DNA from: Geminicoccaceae bacterium
GTDB lineage: Bacteria > Pseudomonadota > Alphaproteobacteria > Geminicoccales > Geminicoccaceae
Assembly: GCA_020446285.1 (NCBI GenBank)
Contig: JAGREZ010000043.1
Span: 1 to 26,098, forward strand
Length of the DNA stretch: 26,098 nt
Reading direction: 5' to 3'
Positions within the stretch are counted from its first letter, which is position 1; each line of letters begins with the position of its first letter. The notes under the pieces were generated by a model. It saw only the letters and a program-made list of their open reading frames with translations, was not told the origin of the DNA and searched no databases. Positions 14,867 to 22,629 of this stretch are shown in pieces. A program made the translations under genes and the position numbers.

Positions 14867-15901
14867 ATGATCGTGCGCCATGCCGTTGCGACCCGTAAAC
14901 CGTTCCGTCTCGCGGGATCCGTCAGCCTGACGTTTCTGGTGGTCGCGCTCCTGTCTTTCGCATCGACCCTGTCCTTCGCATCGACGTCGCATGCGCTGGT
15001 GGCCGGCGACCTGCTCGGCTCGGTCCGCTACCATGTGACCGACGGCGATTCGACGCTGCTCGATGTCGCCCAGGACAATGATCTGGGAATCCTCGAAATC
15101 TCCGCCGCCAATCCCGGCGTCGACATCTGGGTTCCGGGTCGCGAGCGTCTCGTCGTCCTGCCGACGGCGCATCTCCTGCCGGAGGCCGACCGGCGCGGTA
15201 TCGTGATCAATCTCGCCGAGCTGCGCCTCTATCATTTCCGCGGCGATGTGATCGAGACTCACGCCATCGGCGTCGGCCGCGAGGGCTTCGGCACGCCGGT
15301 TGGAGCCACCAGCGTCATCCGCAAGACCGAGAAACCGACCTGGAGGCCGACCTCCGACACCCGTGCCGACCGCCCCGAGCTGCCGGCCGTCGTGCCTCCC
15401 GGCCCCGACAACCCCCTTGGCGAACATGCGATCTATCTCGGCTGGCCGACCTATCTCATTCACGGGACGAACAAGCCGTTCGGCGTCGGCCGCAGGGTCA
15501 GCCGCGGCTGCATCCGCATGTATCCTGCATCGGTCGCCGACCTGTTCGCCAAGGTTTCGCCCGACACGCCGGTGCGGGTGGTCAACGAACCGATCAAGCT
15601 CGGCTGGTCGGATGGCGAACTCTTCCTCGAGGCCCATCCGGATACCGACCAGCTCGAGGAACTGGAGGCCACCTACAGTTTCAGCCTCAAGCCGCCGCCG
15701 GACATCCGTGCCCGGATCGTCGCCAAAGCCGGAGACGCGGCGGCGAGGATCAACTGGGACGTGGTCGAATCCGAACTGATCGAGCGCAGGGGTGTCCCGG
15801 TGCAGGTCACGAGGCCCGCCAGCCCGGCGGTCGTCTCGAGCGAAGGACAGACCCGGCAGACGGCCGAAGGCGTGCCGCGCGCATTCACCGGTCTCTACTG
15901 A
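14867..15901 (+). CDS. L,D-transpeptidase, ErfK/YbiS/YcfS type
   Basis: A 344-residue periplasmic enzyme. Residues 1-45 hold a signal sequence. A LysM-like segment follows (YHVTDGDSTLLDVAQDNDLG, then ISAANPGVDIWVPG). The YkuD catalytic domain spans about residues 110-240: GIVINLAELRLYHF, GREGFGTPVG, KPTWRPTSDTRA, LPAVVPPGPDNPLG, IHGTNKPFGVG (His199) and RRVSRGCIRMYP (Cys215, Arg217). This order is strikingly like E. coli ErfK/YcfS/YbiS, the enzymes that attach Braun lipoprotein to diaminopimelate of peptidoglycan. An Arg/Pro-rich C-terminal tail (residues 265-344) is extra. It follows the Lpp-like gene by 211 bases, and GAGGTGACAGG precedes the ATG at 14867. Confidence 0.94.
   Translation: MIVRHAVATRKPFRLAGSVSLTFLVVALLSFASTLSFASTSHALVAGDLLGSVRYHVTDGDSTLLDVAQDNDLGILEISAANPGVDIWVPGRERLVVLPTAHLLPEADRRGIVINLAELRLYHFRGDVIETHAIGVGREGFGTPVGATSVIRKTEKPTWRPTSDTRADRPELPAVVPPGPDNPLGEHAIYLGWPTYLIHGTNKPFGVGRRVSRGCIRMYPASVADLFAKVSPDTPVRVVNEPIKLGWSDGELFLEAHPDTDQLEELEATYSFSLKPPPDIRARIVAKAGDAAARINWDVVESELIERRGVPVQVTRPASPAVVSSEGQTRQTAEGVPRAFTGLY
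14951..14986 (+). repeat. Tandem 18-base duplication inside the signal sequence
   Basis: 14951-14968 and 14969-14986 differ at two positions and encode L-S-F-A-S-T twice in a row. The duplication lengthens the hydrophobic/small-residue part of the L,D-transpeptidase signal peptide. Confidence 0.8.
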
Positions 15902-15927
15902 TCCGCCGGACGTCGGACGCGACCGAC

Positions 15928-16007
15928 ATCGCCAGCAACAACGGGCATGGCCCGTATCGGCGGCAACGGGCATGATCCGCATCGCCAGCAACGGGTGTGG
16001 CCCTGCC
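15928..16007. repeat. Intergenic tandem repeat, three degenerate units of 25-28 bases
   Basis: Units start at 15928, 15956 and 15981. Each begins ATCGCCAGCAAC or ATCGGCGGCAAC, continues with ACGGG(C/T)(A/G)TG and ends near (A/C)CCG or CCTG. They lie just after the L,D-transpeptidase stop codon in a gap without a supported gene. No protein or RNA function is evident. Confidence 0.7.
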
Positions 16008-16058
16008 ATACGGCAGTCCGGTGGACTCGCCCTCCCGGTCACCGCATGCTAGTTCCAT

Positions 16059-16101
16059 GAGAGCCATGTGCGGCGGACCCCGTGAAAGCCATGTGTGGCG
16101 G
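16059..16101. repeat. Intergenic tandem repeat, two units of 25-base period
   Basis: 16059-16076 and 16084-16101 share GA(G/A)AGCCATGTG(C/T)GGCGG. The pair lies 40-80 bases before the aminotransferase start, within its probable leader, and is unrelated in sequence to the array at 15928. Confidence 0.7.
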
Positions 16102-16140
16102 CACTGTTGCGGGTGATGTCCTTGTCCGGGGAGTGAAGAC

Positions 16141-16989
16141 ATGTCGAGCTGGGTCTATTGCGATGGTGAATGGCACGATGGCGGATTGCCCATCCTGTCG
16201 GCCATGGACCATGCGTTCTGGATGTCCAGTTCGGTTTTCGACGGTGCACGCGCGTTCGATTCCATGGCACCGGATCTGGACCTGCATTGCGAGCGGGTGA
16301 TCAATTCGGCGAAAAGTCTCCTGCTGCAGCCCGACCGTTCGGCGGAGGAGATCCGCGAGCTGGTGCTCGAGGGTGTGCGGCGGTTCTCACCCGATCGCGC
16401 CGTCTATATCCGGCCGATGTTCTTCGCCACCACCGGTTTCGTCATTCCCGATGCCGAATCGACCCGCTTCGTGCTCGTCATTCACGACCTGCCGATGCCC
16501 GACGAAACGGGACTTTCCGTCTGCTTCTCATCCTATCGCCGCCCGGCCCGCGATGCGGCACCGACGGACGCCAAGGCGGGATGTCTCTATCCGAACATGC
16601 AGCGGGCGCTCGCCGAGGCGACGGGACGCGGTTTCCGGAACTGCATCACCTTCGATCCTTCAGGCAACGTCGCCGAACTCGCCACCGCCAATCTCTGGAT
16701 CGCCCGCGACGGCGTCGCGATGACACCGGTGAGCAACGGCACCTTCCTGAGCGGCATCACCCGAAGGCGCGTGCTCGACCTGTTCGAACGCTCCGGGCAG
16801 CCGGTCGTCGAGACGACACTGACGCGCCGGGACATCGAGGAAGCCGACGAGGTGTTCACCACCGGCAATTATGCCAAGGTCGCACCGATCACCCGCGTCG
16901 AGAATCGCGACCTGCAGGCCGGCCCCGTCTATCGCTGCGCCCGTGAACTGTACTGGGACTTTTCCAGAAGCGCGCCCATCCATTCCTGA
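16141..16989 (+). CDS. Class IV PLP aminotransferase (branched-chain aminotransferase-like)
   Basis: A 282-residue fold-type IV pyridoxal-phosphate enzyme. The N-terminus has the HAFWMSSSVFDGARAF block that in this family precedes the small-domain active site. AVYIRPMFFATTG matches the Y-I-R-P segment of branched-chain aminotransferases. The PLP-binding Lys is Lys145 in TDAKAGCLYPN. FDPSGNVAELATANLW supplies the conserved Glu of the cofactor pocket, and NGTFLSGITRRRVLDL and EADEVFTTGNYAKVAPI are the usual late motifs. The reaction transfers amino groups between 2-oxoglutarate and branched-chain or related 2-oxo acids; D-amino-acid or aminodeoxychorismate specificity cannot be excluded. GGGGAG lies nine bases before the ATG at 16141. 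Confidence 0.9.
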   Translation: MSSWVYCDGEWHDGGLPILSAMDHAFWMSSSVFDGARAFDSMAPDLDLHCERVINSAKSLLLQPDRSAEEIRELVLEGVRRFSPDRAVYIRPMFFATTGFVIPDAESTRFVLVIHDLPMPDETGLSVCFSSYRRPARDAAPTDAKAGCLYPNMQRALAEATGRGFRNCITFDPSGNVAELATANLWIARDGVAMTPVSNGTFLSGITRRRVLDLFERSGQPVVETTLTRRDIEEADEVFTTGNYAKVAPITRVENRDLQAGPVYRCARELYWDFSRSAPIHS

Positions 16990-17031
16990 GCCGCTCTCGA
17001 GCGTTGGCAACCGGATAGCCCGGCCGCTCGC

Positions 17032-17260
17032 TCAAACATTGCCGAGCGCATCCGCATAGATGCCGGGCGAGACGTTCGGCGTCCATGGCCACGGGCGCAT
17101 TGTCGAGAAGACGCTGTTGCGGCAGGGCGCCGGCGAAAAGTGCCGGAATATCACCCTCGCCATAGCCGATATCGCCGGTTTCGCCGGTTTCCTCCAGCGC
17201 GCCGCGACCGAAGGTGACGGGCGCCTGCGAGATATTGATGATCCGGTCGCCGGCCGACAT
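17032..17260 (-). CDS. Small protein of unknown function, 3' end possibly frameshifted
   Basis: ATG at 17258-17260 follows a very good ribosome-binding site (GGGGAGGG, six bases upstream). The frame reads MSAGDRIINISQAPVTFG..., then ETGETGDIGYGEGDIPALFAGALPQQRLLDNAPVAMDAERLA, with normal codon bias. Near 17057-17062 the protein-like signal seems to move to another frame that ends G-I-Y-A-D-A-L-G-N-V and stops at 17032. Without a shift the first frame continues to 16889, overlapping the aminotransferase end antisense by 101 bases with an Arg-rich, shadow-like tail. I therefore give 17032 as the likely end, at the cost of one base of frameshift (real or sequencing error). No known family is recognised. 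Confidence 0.5.
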
Positions 17261-17267
17261 GGAATTC

Positions 17268-17350
17268 CCTCCCCTGTCCGCATCCTGCGGAGGCCCTCCC
17301 ATATCCGCATTCTGCGGTGGAACTCCCCTATCCGCATCCTGCGGTGGATC
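17268..17350. repeat. Tandem array of three 27-base units with palindromic core
   Basis: Units at 17277-17303, 17304-17330 and from 17331 share TCCGCAT(C/T)CTGCGG(A/T)GG. The core CCGCA-TCC-TGCGG is an inverted repeat, kept in units 1 and 3 and with one loop change in unit 2. The array lies in the divergent gap, directly upstream of the small minus-strand gene and about 170-240 bases before the ClC gene. Read on the minus strand in frame with that gene it would encode PPQDADRG-type nonapeptides, but no good start precedes it. Confidence 0.75.
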
Positions 17351-17518
17351 GTCGATCTGTAGCGCCCGGGCATCGTTTTGCAAGCGACCGGCCGGTGCGG
17401 CGGCGGCATCCCGTCTTCGCGGTTCACCTCGCCGACGCCACGCGCTACCAGCGTACCGGCATCAGGGACCGCCATCCATCGGGGAAACCATGACCCTTCA
17501 TCCGTCAGGCAGCCTTGC

Positions 17519-19294
17519 ATGAGACCGAATGGCCTTGTTTCGACGACGGCGCGGAAATTCATGGGCATGCTGCATGATGACCAGGTGCGCCTTTCCGTCC
17601 TCGCCCTTCTTGTCGGAGCCGCCGCCGGTTACGGGTCGGTTGCCTTCCGCATGCTCATCAATCTGGTGAGTTCGCTAATCTATGGCACACGCGAGGAGCA
17701 GATGCCGATTGCCGCGGCGACGCTCGATCCCTTCGTGCTCGTCGGCATGACGACGCTCGGCGGGTTCGTTCTGGGCCTCGCCGGCCGCTTCCTGCTGCCG
17801 CACGGCCGGCCGGCCGGTGTCGCCGATGTCATCGAGGCCAGCGCCCTGCGCAACGGGCGGATGTCGCCGCACAGCACCTTCGGCGCCGCGATCTACAGTG
17901 CCTGTTCGATCGGCATGGGCAGCTCGGTCGGCCGCGAGGGACCGATCGTGCATCTCGGCGCGGGTCTCGCCTCGCAGGTCGGACGATGGCTGCACCTGAG
18001 CCCGTCCCTGAACCGAACCCTGCTCGGCTGCGGTGTCGCCGCCGCCGTCGCCGCCGCCTTCAATGCCCCCATCGCCGGCGTGTTCTTCGCGCTCGAGGTG
18101 GTCGTCGGCCATTACGGCCTCGGCGCCTTCGGCCCGGTGGTGATCGCCAGTCTCATCGGCACCATCGTCACGCGCCTGCATATCGGCGATGTTCCCGCAT
18201 TCGGCCTCGACACGCAGCAGGTGCAGAGTTTCTGGGAGATACCGGCATTCATCCTTCTGGGCGCAACGAGCGCTGTTGCCGCGATCGTGCTCATGCGTGG
18301 AATCGGTCTGGTCGAGGCGGTCCATATCCGGCTGAAGACCCCGACATGGCTTCAACCGGCCATCGGCGGCCTGCTGCTCGGCTGCGTGGCACTCGGCATT
18401 CCCGAAGTGCTCGGTGTCGGCTACGAGATGACCACGCACGCGCTCTTCAACGAGACCGCGCTCGAGCTGCTGGTGATCTTCGCCATCTCCAAGATCGTCG
18501 CCACATCCGTCTGCTTCGGCAGCCGCATGGGCGGCGGCATCTTCTCGCCGAGCCTTGCCGTTGGCGCACTGACGGGAGGCGCGTTCGGCACGATCGCGGC
18601 GTCCCTCTTTCCCGAACTCGGCTCGCAGCCTTCGGTCTATGCCGTGGTCGGCATGGGTGCGGTCGCCGCCAGCACGCTCGGCGCGCCCGTGTCCACGATC
18701 ATCATGATCTTCGAACTGACGACAGACTATGGCGTCACCTTCGCGCTCATGGCGGCGGTCGCGGTGGCCGCCACCATCACGCGGCGGTTCTACGGCGACA
18801 GCTTCTTTCACTGGCAATTGTCCAGACGCGGGATCTCGGTCGATGGACAGCATGAGCTCGGGCTCCTGCGCGCGCGGCGGGTCATGGCCGTCATGCGGGA
18901 CGATCACGTTCTCGTGTCGCGCGACGCCAGCCTCGACATTCTCAAGGAACGTTTCCGCGCGAGCCATGCACCGATCTTCGTTGTCGACGAGCATCATGCG
19001 TTGCTTGGCTCAATCACCTTTCTCGACCTCGCCGACGCCGCCTTTCTCGATGATCAGGACGATGGTGCGATCACCGCCCGGAATCTCTTCCGCCGCTGTC
19101 CCGTCGTGCTCACCCCCGATGACGACCTGGCGACGGCCCTTCGCTATTGCCAGAGCCAGCAGGAGGAGCACATCCCGGTGGTGCGCGACCGCGACGGACT
19201 CGAGGTGGTCGGGGAAGTACGCCTGAACGACCTCCTTCAGGCCTACAATCAGGCACTGCTGCACGCGCGGGCCGTCGAACAGGGGCGCCGGTAG
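17519..19294 (+). CDS. ClC-family chloride transporter with C-terminal CBS domains
   Basis: A 591-residue membrane protein. Residues 20-445 form the ClC core: GRPAGVADVIEA (about 96-107) occupies the place of the GSGIP selectivity loop, SSVGREGPIVHLGAG holds the gating glutamate Glu140, NAPIAGVFFALEVVVG corresponds to the segment before the proton-glutamate loop, and MGGGIFSPSLAVG (about 337-349) is the GxFxP anion-binding loop. Residues about 455-590 form a pair of CBS domains (VMAVMRDDHVLVSRDASL, and TPDDDLATALRYCQSQQEEHIPVV), which bind adenine nucleotides and modulate transport. It moves chloride or another anion across the inner membrane. ATG at 17519 is chosen, with a second possible start about 14 codons in; the Shine-Dalgarno is weak. 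Confidence 0.92.
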   Translation: MRPNGLVSTTARKFMGMLHDDQVRLSVLALLVGAAAGYGSVAFRMLINLVSSLIYGTREEQMPIAAATLDPFVLVGMTTLGGFVLGLAGRFLLPHGRPAGVADVIEASALRNGRMSPHSTFGAAIYSACSIGMGSSVGREGPIVHLGAGLASQVGRWLHLSPSLNRTLLGCGVAAAVAAAFNAPIAGVFFALEVVVGHYGLGAFGPVVIASLIGTIVTRLHIGDVPAFGLDTQQVQSFWEIPAFILLGATSAVAAIVLMRGIGLVEAVHIRLKTPTWLQPAIGGLLLGCVALGIPEVLGVGYEMTTHALFNETALELLVIFAISKIVATSVCFGSRMGGGIFSPSLAVGALTGGAFGTIAASLFPELGSQPSVYAVVGMGAVAASTLGAPVSTIIMIFELTTDYGVTFALMAAVAVAATITRRFYGDSFFHWQLSRRGISVDGQHELGLLRARRVMAVMRDDHVLVSRDASLDILKERFRASHAPIFVVDEHHALLGSITFLDLADAAFLDDQDDGAITARNLFRRCPVVLTPDDDLATALRYCQSQQEEHIPVVRDRDGLEVVGEVRLNDLLQAYNQALLHARAVEQGRR

Positions 19295-19453
19295 TGGTCG
19301 GACCCGATCTCCGATCTCCGATCCTCCGGCAGACGGGTGCCGCCATCGCCGTGCCGATGCAGGCAACGTGCTGATGACTGGCCATCGCGGCTTTCGTGCT
19401 TTAATTGTCTGCACCGGACCGAGCCTCAGACATCAGACAGCAGACATCCGCGC

Positions 19454-21685
19454 ATGATACCCGAGCCGTCCGGGCGTGACCCCGGTTATCTGAGCCATCT
19501 CAACGAACAGCAGCGCCAGGCAGTCGCCGCCGGCGACGGGCCGTTGCTGGTACTCGCGGGAGCCGGAACCGGCAAGACCCGGGTACTGACGACGCGCCTC
19601 GGCCATCTGCTCGTGACGGGCCGCGCGCGCCCGCACGAGATTCTCGCCGTCACATTCACCAACAAGGCGGCGCGCGAGATGGTCGGTCGCGTCAGCCATC
19701 TGATCGGCCGCCCGGCGGACGGTCTCTGGCTCGGTACCTTTCATGCCATCGGCGTGCGGATCCTGCGCCGCCATGCCGAACTCGTCGGGCTCAAGCCGTC
19801 CTTCGCGATTCTCGACACGGACGACCAGCTCAGGCTGATCAAGCAGGTCATGCAGGCGGCCGAACTCGACGAGAAACGCTGGGCGCCGCGCGTCCTGCTC
19901 GCCATCATCCAGCGCTGGAAGGATCGTGGCTACACCGCCCGGGAGGTTCCGGCGTCGGAGGTAGGCGATTTCGCGCAAGGGCGGAGCGTTCAGCTCTACA
20001 GCACCTATCAGGAGCGCCTGAAGACCCTCAATGCCTGCGATTTCGGCGACCTGCTGCTGCATGGCCTGACCCTGTTCAGGAACAATCCGGACGTGCTGGC
20101 GGACTACCAGCAACGCTTTCGCGCCATTCTCGTGGACGAGTATCAGGACACCAACATCGCCCAGTATCTGTGGCTACGCCTGCTCGCACAGAAACACCGC
20201 AACATCACCTGTGTCGGCGATGACGACCAGTCGATCTACAGCTGGCGCGGTGCGGAGGTCGGCAATATCCTGCGCTTCGAACAGGATTTTCCCGGAGCGG
20301 AGATCGTCCGGCTCGAGCGCAACTACCGCTCCACCGGACACATTCTCGGCGCCGCGTCGGGACTGATCGAACGCAATCGCGCGCGCCACGGCAAGACCCT
20401 TTGGACCGAGGATGATGACGGCCTGCCTGTCCGCATCGCCGGCCTCTGGGACGATGAAGAGGAGGCCCGCTTCATCGGCGAGGAAATCGAGGCCTGGCAG
20501 CGCGATGGCGGCAGGCTGGAGGATACGGCGGTGCTCGTGCGCGCCGGTTTCCAGACCCGCAGGTTCGAGGAACGCTTCAACCAGATGGGCCTGCCGCACC
20601 GGATCATCGGCGGACCGCGCTTCTATGAGCGGCTGGAAGTGCGCGACGCCATCGCCTATCTGCGCCTGATTTCCCAAAGCGACGACGATCTCGCCTTCGA
20701 ACGGATCGTCAACACGCCGCGACGCGGCATTGGCGAAGCCGCATTGCGCACATTGCATGCCGCGGCACGGAGCGGCGGCACCTCGCTGTTCGACACGGCG
20801 CGGATGCTCGTTGCCACCGATGAGCTCGCGACGCGCACGCGCAACGCGCTCGGCTCGTTCATCGACACGGTCGAGCGCTGGCGGGCCGCCTTTGACCGGC
20901 TGGACCCCCGCGATCTGGCGGAGATGGTGCTCGACGAGTCGGGCTATACCAGGATGTGGCAGGATGACCGCACGCCCGAAGCCCCCGGCCGTCTCGACAA
21001 TCTCAGGGAACTGGTCAAGGCGATCGAGGAATTCGACACGATCCGCGCCTTTCTCGAACATGTCAGTCTGGTCATGGAGACCGCGTCCGATCCCGAATCG
21101 GACATGGTCTCCATCATGACCCTGCACGGGGCCAAGGGCCTCGAATTCGACAATGTCTTTCTCTCCGGCTGGGAAGACGGGCTCTTTCCCAACCAGCGCG
21201 CCCTCGACGAGGGCGGAGCCGGCGCGCTCGAGGAGGAGCGCCGGCTCGCCTATGTCGGCATCACCCGGGCGCGCCAGCGCTGCACCATCAGCTTCGCCGC
21301 CAACCGGCAGATCTACAGCCAGTGGTCATCGAGCACGCCCTCGCGCTTCATCGGCGAGCTTCCCGAGGCCCATGTCGAGCATCTCCAGCGCAATCCGGCA
21401 TTGCGGCCGGACAGGGGTGCGCTCTTCGACGACGCGATGTTCGAGCCACGGGTGGCGCGCTATCGCAGCAACAAGGGAGCGCTCGCCCGGGTGATCGACG
21501 GCAGGGCGGAAACCGTTTCCGTCCGTCCGGCGCAAAAGCCCGGCCGGTTCAGCATCGGCGATCGCATCTTCCACGAGAAGTTCGGCTATGGCCGCATCGA
21601 GGCGATCGACGGCAACAAGCTCGAGATCGCCTTCGAGAAGGCCGGTTCCAAGAAGGTCGTCGACAGTTTCGTGAAGGCCGCATGA
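19454..21685 (+). CDS. uvrD: UvrD/PcrA-type superfamily 1 DNA helicase
   Basis: A 743-residue ATP-dependent 3'-5' DNA helicase of the UvrD/PcrA/Rep group, acting in nucleotide excision and replication-linked repair. Motifs in order are LNEQQRQAV (Q motif), AGAGTGKT (Walker A, residues 35-42), VTFTNKAAREM, GTFHAIGVRILRRH, LVDEYQDTN (Walker B, about 226-234), GDDDQSIYSWRGA, LERNYRST, MTLHGAKGLEFDNVFLSG, and EEERRLAYVGITRAR. The C-terminal FSIGDRIFHEKFGYGRIEAIDGNKLEI is the Tudor-like domain that binds RNA polymerase in PcrA/UvrD. ATG at 19454 is used because homology begins just after it; the longer upstream frame is non-conserved. The stop overlaps the prmA start (ATGA). Confidence 0.96.
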   Translation: MIPEPSGRDPGYLSHLNEQQRQAVAAGDGPLLVLAGAGTGKTRVLTTRLGHLLVTGRARPHEILAVTFTNKAAREMVGRVSHLIGRPADGLWLGTFHAIGVRILRRHAELVGLKPSFAILDTDDQLRLIKQVMQAAELDEKRWAPRVLLAIIQRWKDRGYTAREVPASEVGDFAQGRSVQLYSTYQERLKTLNACDFGDLLLHGLTLFRNNPDVLADYQQRFRAILVDEYQDTNIAQYLWLRLLAQKHRNITCVGDDDQSIYSWRGAEVGNILRFEQDFPGAEIVRLERNYRSTGHILGAASGLIERNRARHGKTLWTEDDDGLPVRIAGLWDDEEEARFIGEEIEAWQRDGGRLEDTAVLVRAGFQTRRFEERFNQMGLPHRIIGGPRFYERLEVRDAIAYLRLISQSDDDLAFERIVNTPRRGIGEAALRTLHAAARSGGTSLFDTARMLVATDELATRTRNALGSFIDTVERWRAAFDRLDPRDLAEMVLDESGYTRMWQDDRTPEAPGRLDNLRELVKAIEEFDTIRAFLEHVSLVMETASDPESDMVSIMTLHGAKGLEFDNVFLSGWEDGLFPNQRALDEGGAGALEEERRLAYVGITRARQRCTISFAANRQIYSQWSSSTPSRFIGELPEAHVEHLQRNPALRPDRGALFDDAMFEPRVARYRSNKGALARVIDGRAETVSVRPAQKPGRFSIGDRIFHEKFGYGRIEAIDGNKLEIAFEKAGSKKVVDSFVKAA

Positions 21686-22629
21686 ACACGCCCGAAGATC
21701 GCGATGCAGCCGATGGCATGTGGCAGGTCGTCTTCGATCTCGGCGACGCGCCGGCACTCGAGGTTCTGGAAGTCCTCGAGGACATGGCCCTTTCGGCATC
21801 CATCGTCGAGACCGAGAGCGATGACGACGAGATGACGACCGCATGGCGGGTCGAGCTCATGTTCGGACATCGTCCCGATATCGTCGCACTGGAGGCGGAA
21901 ATCGCCGGGCTGCTCGCCCCCTTCGAGCTCGTGCCGTCGGCGATCGAACTTGCGTTCCTACCCCACGAGAACTGGCTGAGCCAAGCCGCCATGCCCCGCT
22001 CGACCCTCGAGTTGGGCCGCTTCACGATCCATGGTGCCGGAGGCGCCGACGGGCTCCGGCCCGGTCGGGTTCCCCTTCTGATCGAGGCCGGGATGGCGTT
22101 CGGCTCGGGCGAGCATGGCAGTACGTCGGGCTGCCTTCTCATGCTCGATGAACTGCTGCAGTTCGTCCGTCCGAAAACGGTCCTCGACATGGGCTGCGGC
22201 TCCGCCATTCTCGCAATCGCCGCCGCCAAAACGCTGCGCCGGCAATGCGGCGGGGCGATCGTCGCCAGCGACAACGATCCGGTTGCCGTGCGCGTCGCCG
22301 CCGAGAACATGCGGCAGAACGGTGTGGAAACGAGGGTCCGCGCTGTTCATGCCGAAGGCTATGCAAGCGCCCTCATCCGCCGCGCGGCCCCCTATGATCT
22401 CATCTTCGCCAACATCCTCGCCGATCCGCTCTGCGCCATGGCCGCGGACCTGCGCCAGCACATCGCACCGGGCGGCCATGCCATTCTTGCCGGCCTGCTC
22501 GACCGTCAGGCGGCGATGGTGATCGATGCGCACGAAAAGGTCGGCCTGCACCTCGTCCGACGGCTCGATCTGAGCCCCTGGACGACACTCATGCTGCGCC
22601 GCCCGGGCAGGGGCCGACACCTGGCCTGA
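21682..22629 (+). CDS. prmA: Ribosomal protein L11 methyltransferase
   Basis: A 315-residue SAM-dependent methyltransferase of the PrmA family, which trimethylates ribosomal protein L11. The N-terminal ~100 residues form the substrate-recognition domain (LGDAPALEVLEVLEDM, ENWLSQ). The catalytic half has the hallmark EAGMAFGSGEHGSTSGCLLML, motif I VLDMGCGSAILAIAAAK, the acidic loop ASDNDPVAVRVAAENM, and FANILADPL, which stands in for the N-I-L catalytic motif. In motif I the usual GSG reads GSA. ATG at 21682 overlaps the uvrD stop by four bases, which suggests coupled translation of helicase and methyltransferase. Confidence 0.94.
   Translation: MNTPEDRDAADGMWQVVFDLGDAPALEVLEVLEDMALSASIVETESDDDEMTTAWRVELMFGHRPDIVALEAEIAGLLAPFELVPSAIELAFLPHENWLSQAAMPRSTLELGRFTIHGAGGADGLRPGRVPLLIEAGMAFGSGEHGSTSGCLLMLDELLQFVRPKTVLDMGCGSAILAIAAAKTLRRQCGGAIVASDNDPVAVRVAAENMRQNGVETRVRAVHAEGYASALIRRAAPYDLIFANILADPLCAMAADLRQHIAPGGHAILAGLLDRQAAMVIDAHEKVGLHLVRRLDLSPWTTLMLRRPGRGRHLA

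Noticed and set aside
15928..16101. Possible CRISPR array
   Set aside because: Units are contiguous and degenerate with no unique spacers, and no cas gene is near.
17675..18997. 440-codon minus-strand open frame
   Set aside because: It is antisense to the ClC gene and consists mainly of Asp, His, Arg, Glu and Gly without domain patterns.
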